Assembly (NCBI GenBank): GCA_029251165.1
Contig: JAQXDW010000016.1
Span: 100,148-164,147 of the forward strand
Source of the DNA: Myxococcota bacterium
Lineage (GTDB): Bacteria > Myxococcota_A > UBA796
DNA: 64,000 nt
Direction of reading: 5' to 3'
The notes beneath the pieces were generated by a model. The model saw only the letters and a program-made list of their open reading frames with translations, was not told the origin of the DNA and did no database searches. Both the position numbers and the translations under genes were made by a program. The first letter of the stretch is position 1; each line of letters opens with the position of its first letter. Below are positions 61,055 to 64,000 of the stretch, piece by piece.

Positions 61055-62815
61055 ATGCGAAATGCGGTGCTCTATCTGCTGCTGGCAGCGGTGATGACCT
61101 GGCCGATGGTCACCGCTCCCCATGCCTCGACCGTGGGCTTCGCCAACATCGATGCCCTGGACACCATGTCGCTGCGGGGGCTGATCGCTTCGGTGAGCCC
61201 TGGAGAGGCACCGTGGACCGACGCCGTCTTCTTCCCCGTCGGCTACCCCATCCTCACCCTCACCCCCAACGTCCTCGATCACCTCACCGGTGCCCTCCTG
61301 ACGCTGCTGCCGTTCCCGCTGTCAGACAACCTGTGGTGGCTGGCGGTGCTCACCCTCAACGGCCTCTGCGCCCACCGGCTCGGCGCGCGGCTCAGCGGCA
61401 GCGAGTCCGGCGGCTGGGTGGCTGGGGTGATCTTCTTGATGTCCGAGCCGCTGGCCCGAGAGGTCAACCTCCACCACGCCCCACAGTCGATGGTGTTCTT
61501 CGCCCCCCTGTACCTCGATGCCCTGCTGGCGCTTCGCGAAGCGCCCTCCATCAAGCGGGCCGCGCTGGCTGGACTCTGGCTGGCCGGAGCGGGATGGAGC
61601 TACTGGTACCTGGCGATGTTCCTCGGGATCGCGAGCCTGCCTCTGCTCATCGGGGTGCCGCTGGGGAGCCTCGCGGTGCTGGGTGTGGTGGCTGCGGCGG
61701 TCGCCGCGCCGGGGCTCCTGCCGTGGCTGGTGCTGTTCGATGATCTGCCGCTGGCTGCGATGTCTGCGCCGCCACCAGCCCAGCCGCCGGCATCCTATGC
61801 TGCGCTTCCAGAGGGGCAAGCCTTCATCACCCAGCACGGCAGCGATCCGCTGTTCTGGCTGCGCCGCACGCCCCTGGACACCGCCAATCGGGTCGGCCTG
61901 ATCGCCCTGGTTGCTGCCATCCTTGGAAGCCGGAGGCTGGATCGCACCACCGCCATCGGGCTGTGGATGCTGGTCGGCATCGGAGCGGTGATGGTGCTGG
62001 GGCCGTACCTGAAGTGGGGTGATGAGGTCGTGCTGCTCGGCGGCAGCCCGATCCCCCTCCCGTTTCGTGGGTTCTCCTCGCTCCATCCGTTCCTCGCCCG
62101 GCTGACCTGGCCGGAGCGGTGGGGCGTGATCATCCCGCTGGGGCTCGCCGCCCTGGCCTGCCGTGCACCCCGAGGAGGACTCCTGGCGATGCTCATCGGT
62201 GCAGAGGCCCTCATCGTCTCCGGAAACCTCCCGACCCAGAGCATCTCGCTTCGTCATGAGCGGTGCTGGGCCGCGCTGTCTGGTGCGACCGGGGCCGTCC
62301 TGGAGCTGCCCCAGCGGCGACCAGGACTGCGCATTCCCAGGGTTACCGTCCACAGTCGGTTTCATGGTCGGCCCGTGGTCAACCCGATCCTTCTTCCTCC
62401 TGGAGTCGATCCTCCAGAGGCATGGGCCGGCTGGCGGGAAGCGCAGCCGTTGATCTCCTGGCTGCGGGCCTTTGAGTCCGGCAAGTGGCCCGCAGAGCCG
62501 GGGTCTGCAGCAGTGCTCGCGCTGCGAGATGCGGGGGTGAGCGCCATCGCGCTGGATGTCGAGCCCGGAGTGATGCTGACTGCAGCCCAGCTCTCTCGAT
62601 ACCGCGCCGGGCTGTGGCGCCACCTGGGTCCCCCGATCGACCTCGGCTGTGCCTGGGTGTGGTGGCTCGACGACGCAGCACAGCCGCCTGAAGGCATCGA
62701 GGACGGCGACGCCTGGCGAGTGGAGGCTGAGGCGTGGAAGGCGGCCCACCCGGCGCCCGACCTCGACACCCTCATTCAGCCCAGCTGGGACGTTCAGGTC
62801 GGCGGCATCGAATAG
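61055..62815 (+). CDS. Multi-pass membrane protein, GT-C-like, third paralogue
   Basis: 586 residues. It starts with a helix ending MTWPMVTAPH, as in the protein at 5829-7430, then DALDTMSLRG and FFPVGYP, and about ten membrane segments to about residue 390, followed by a soluble tail. ATG 61055 is chosen because the in-frame extension to 59843 overlaps the opposite gene. The acidic-loop plus FP-x-G pattern suggests a GT-C sugar transferase or lipid-linked sugar handling; no activity shown. Confidence 0.8.
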   Translation: MRNAVLYLLLAAVMTWPMVTAPHASTVGFANIDALDTMSLRGLIASVSPGEAPWTDAVFFPVGYPILTLTPNVLDHLTGALLTLLPFPLSDNLWWLAVLTLNGLCAHRLGARLSGSESGGWVAGVIFLMSEPLAREVNLHHAPQSMVFFAPLYLDALLALREAPSIKRAALAGLWLAGAGWSYWYLAMFLGIASLPLLIGVPLGSLAVLGVVAAAVAAPGLLPWLVLFDDLPLAAMSAPPPAQPPASYAALPEGQAFITQHGSDPLFWLRRTPLDTANRVGLIALVAAILGSRRLDRTTAIGLWMLVGIGAVMVLGPYLKWGDEVVLLGGSPIPLPFRGFSSLHPFLARLTWPERWGVIIPLGLAALACRAPRGGLLAMLIGAEALIVSGNLPTQSISLRHERCWAALSGATGAVLELPQRRPGLRIPRVTVHSRFHGRPVVNPILLPPGVDPPEAWAGWREAQPLISWLRAFESGKWPAEPGSAAVLALRDAGVSAIALDVEPGVMLTAAQLSRYRAGLWRHLGPPIDLGCAWVWWLDDAAQPPEGIEDGDAWRVEAEAWKAAHPAPDLDTLIQPSWDVQVGGIE

Positions 62816-62832
62816 CGGGGATAGCCATCGGC

Positions 62833-63582
62833 ATGGACACCCTCGCCACACAGCTCTCTGCCCTCCTCTCCACCGGCGGCTCTCGCAACTGCCTCGTCCT
62901 CACCAGCGGCGACACCTGGCTGGCGCTGTCCGGCGAGAAGGGAGGCACCACCATCACCTGTGAGGCGGTGACCGATGATCACCTCCCCGGCTCCAGCAAG
63001 CTCACCGCGCAGCAGCGCCAAGCCCTGATGGCCGCAGGCTTTACGCCAATAAAGCACTCCAGTCGGCTCCAGCGCCGCTATGACCTCGAGGGTCAGAGCC
63101 GTCCTGGAGAGGTGGCAGCGACCCTCGCCGGGCTCCTCGATGACGTCTACGGGGCAAGCACCTGGACCCTGACCGCCACCACCAGCGACGCCCATGAGGA
63201 GACCAACCCGCAGGTCATCCGGCAGATGCGTCAGCTGTCCCGGAGCCGCTCTCACCAGGATCGCATCAACCTGTACCGCAGCCTCCTGCGCGCCACCCTG
63301 CTCGTCCCGGTGGAGTCCGCGCAGAGCCAGAAGCCAGCAGTCATCGGCGACATCTCCGGCTTCGAGGTCTTCGGCGCGTTCACCGATCAGAAGTCAGCGC
63401 TGTACTACGATCCCCGGGGAATCCCGCTGCGTGCAGTCGGTGGCCGAGAGCTGTTCCCGATGCTAATGAAGCTCCGCGCCGGCTCTCTCCGCCTCAACCC
63501 GGGTGCGGTGGTCGGCGGAGAGCTGTACCGCAACGAGCTGGAGTCGATCGCCGGGGCTGTCGTGCGGGTCACGCTGCGCTGA
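62833..63582 (+). CDS. TY-Chap-like domain fused to an SseB-like domain
   Basis: 249 residues. The first half (LALSGEKGGTTITCEAVTDD; LTAQQRQALMAAGFTPI) resembles the TY-Chap/YbjN-type peptide-binding chaperone N-domain. The second half (about 155-249; RATLLVPVESAQ, FEVFGAFTDQKSALYYDPRG, LFPMLMKLRAGSLRLNPGA) resembles the SseB family. Domain calls come from sequence memory. It starts 17 bases after the membrane protein and may be on its transcript. Confidence 0.7.
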   Translation: MDTLATQLSALLSTGGSRNCLVLTSGDTWLALSGEKGGTTITCEAVTDDHLPGSSKLTAQQRQALMAAGFTPIKHSSRLQRRYDLEGQSRPGEVAATLAGLLDDVYGASTWTLTATTSDAHEETNPQVIRQMRQLSRSRSHQDRINLYRSLLRATLLVPVESAQSQKPAVIGDISGFEVFGAFTDQKSALYYDPRGIPLRAVGGRELFPMLMKLRAGSLRLNPGAVVGGELYRNELESIAGAVVRVTLR

Positions 63583-63797
63583 TCACTCCAGACAGGCCAG
63601 GGCCGACCAGAGGCCCCCCGCAGCGACTTCCGCACTAAAGCCACCGACTCCTGGAGTTTAAGCCTGAGCGTGATGCCACCGCGGGCGAGAACAGCGACCG
63701 GTGTGGGGCATGTCAGCAGCATGTCGAAAAGCCGTCAAGTAGCCTATAAGGTTGCCATTGGCCTGACGAACCCCAGAGGGTCTGCCATACTGAGTGC
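63583..63797. other. Largest intergenic region (215 bases)
   Basis: No credible gene on either strand, no tRNA-like or CRISPR-like structure. It holds a short inverted repeat GGGCC-N7-GGCCC near 63601-63617 without a U-tract and, at its right end, the promoter-like CTGACG-N17-CATACT of the next gene. Confidence 0.6.
63763..63791 (+). promoter_or_regulatory. Putative promoter of the Asp-Thr-repeat lipoprotein gene
   Basis: CTGACG (63763-63768), 17 bases, then CATACT (63786-63791), 6 bases before ATG 63798. The best -35/-10 pair among the start-proximal promoters seen here. Confidence 0.5.
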
Positions 63798-64000
63798 ATG
63801 CTGATTCCAATGCCGTGGCTGCTCGCAGGCTGCAATACACTCACGCTCGAAGACAACTACGGGGCCGACAAGCCCCCCTCAGCGTTCGAAGACTCAGGCA
63901 TCTCTGACACCAACGACACCGACGACACCGACGACACCGACGACACCGACGACACCGACGACACCGACGACACCGACGACACCGACGACACCGACGACAC
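63798..64000 (+). CDS. Asp-Thr-repeat lipoprotein, 5' end only
   Basis: 67 codons seen, running off the right edge. Signal peptide with lipobox LLAGC (Cys 12), a short linker, then from about residue 37 an uninterrupted Asp-Thr-Asp repeat encoded by a 9-base unit. This is a long form of the stalk seen in other lipoproteins here. The folded part lies outside the window. Confidence 0.8.
   Translation, partial: MLIPMPWLLAGCNTLTLEDNYGADKPPSAFEDSGISDTNDTDDTDDTDDTDDTDDTDDTDDTDDTDD
63906..64000 (+). repeat. 9-base tandem repeat (GACACCGAC) encoding Asp-Thr-Asp
   Basis: At least ten consecutive, nearly perfect copies (the first has AAC for GAC at its end), running to the window edge. Unit length is a multiple of three, so copy-number change lengthens or shortens the stalk without a frameshift. 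Confidence 0.95.

Noticed and set aside
63906..64000. CRISPR-like array
   Set aside because: The repeats are head-to-tail 9-base units without spacers and encode Asp-Thr-Asp in frame after a lipobox.

Overview
The window is 64 kb of GC-rich (by eye about two-thirds GC), very densely coded bacterial chromosome. About 57 protein genes fill almost all of it, and no intergenic gap exceeds about 215 bases. I see no rRNA, tRNA, CRISPR array, insertion sequence or prophage. The gene content points to a Gram-negative bacterium of the Myxococcota or a neighbouring former-deltaproteobacterial lineage. The reasons are many type II lipoproteins (some with Asp/Thr-rich stalks next to the lipidated Cys), choice-of-anchor-D, PPC-like and YfaP-like surface domains, a class III cyclase with its own sensor, a 1,553-residue NAD-glutamate dehydrogenase, a stand-alone PfaD, and a MurD2/MurL pair. 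The phylum is an inference.

Layout. 1-3.1 kb: a membrane class III nucleotide cyclase (cut by the window edge) and an M3 oligoendopeptidase. 3.1-10.3 kb: a membrane metallophosphoesterase, two related multi-pass membrane proteins, a metzincin-type lipoprotein protease, an FAD-dependent oxidoreductase and a small lipoprotein. 10.3-15.3 kb: a 2Fe-2S ferredoxin, a THUMP-type RNA methyltransferase, a membrane protein coupled to an M23 peptidase, and a sterol-desaturase-type hydroxylase with a flippase-like protein. 15.4-19.0 kb: three surface lipoproteins. 19.0-23.0 kb: an AidB-like acyl-CoA dehydrogenase divergent from feoAB, with a Fur box between them. 23.2-27.5 kb: small exported proteins, a TldE/PmbA-like protein and a PPP-family phosphatase. 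27.6-36.5 kb: NAD-glutamate dehydrogenase, a histidine phosphatase, a small exported protein with its own promoter region and terminator, Maf, YggS and a fused formiminotransferase-cyclodeaminase. 36.5-46 kb: PfaD, a ferritin-like lipoprotein, a sulfotransferase-like protein, aspartate-semialdehyde dehydrogenase, and ParC/ParE. 45.9-49.4 kb: macrodomain protein, MutM-like glycosylase, LysR regulator, KptA and a lipoprotein. 49.4-58.9 kb: a degenerate UshA-like protein, then a six-gene operon: TPR-methyltransferase, acidic anchored protein, ABC permease, ABC ATPase, MurL and MurD2. 58.9-64 kb: a lipoprotein, an unknown protein, a third large membrane protein, a TY-Chap/SseB-like fusion and the start of an Asp-Thr-repeat lipoprotein.

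How they work together. Glutamate is a visible theme. The fused formiminotransferase-cyclodeaminase releases glutamate from histidine, the large dehydrogenase oxidises it, and MurD2/MurL would put L-glutamate into peptidoglycan precursors and epimerise it afterwards, making a glutamate racemase unnecessary. Iron uptake (feoAB) carries a near-consensus Fur site.

The most unusual features are regulatory. Many start codons have no Shine-Dalgarno sequence but a -10-like hexamer 5-9 bases upstream, which suggests leaderless mRNAs. Several divergent start codons lie only 17-35 bases apart, in two cases over overlapping back-to-back -10 elements. A short upstream reading frame, possibly leaderless, ends on the start codon of aspartate-semialdehyde dehydrogenase.
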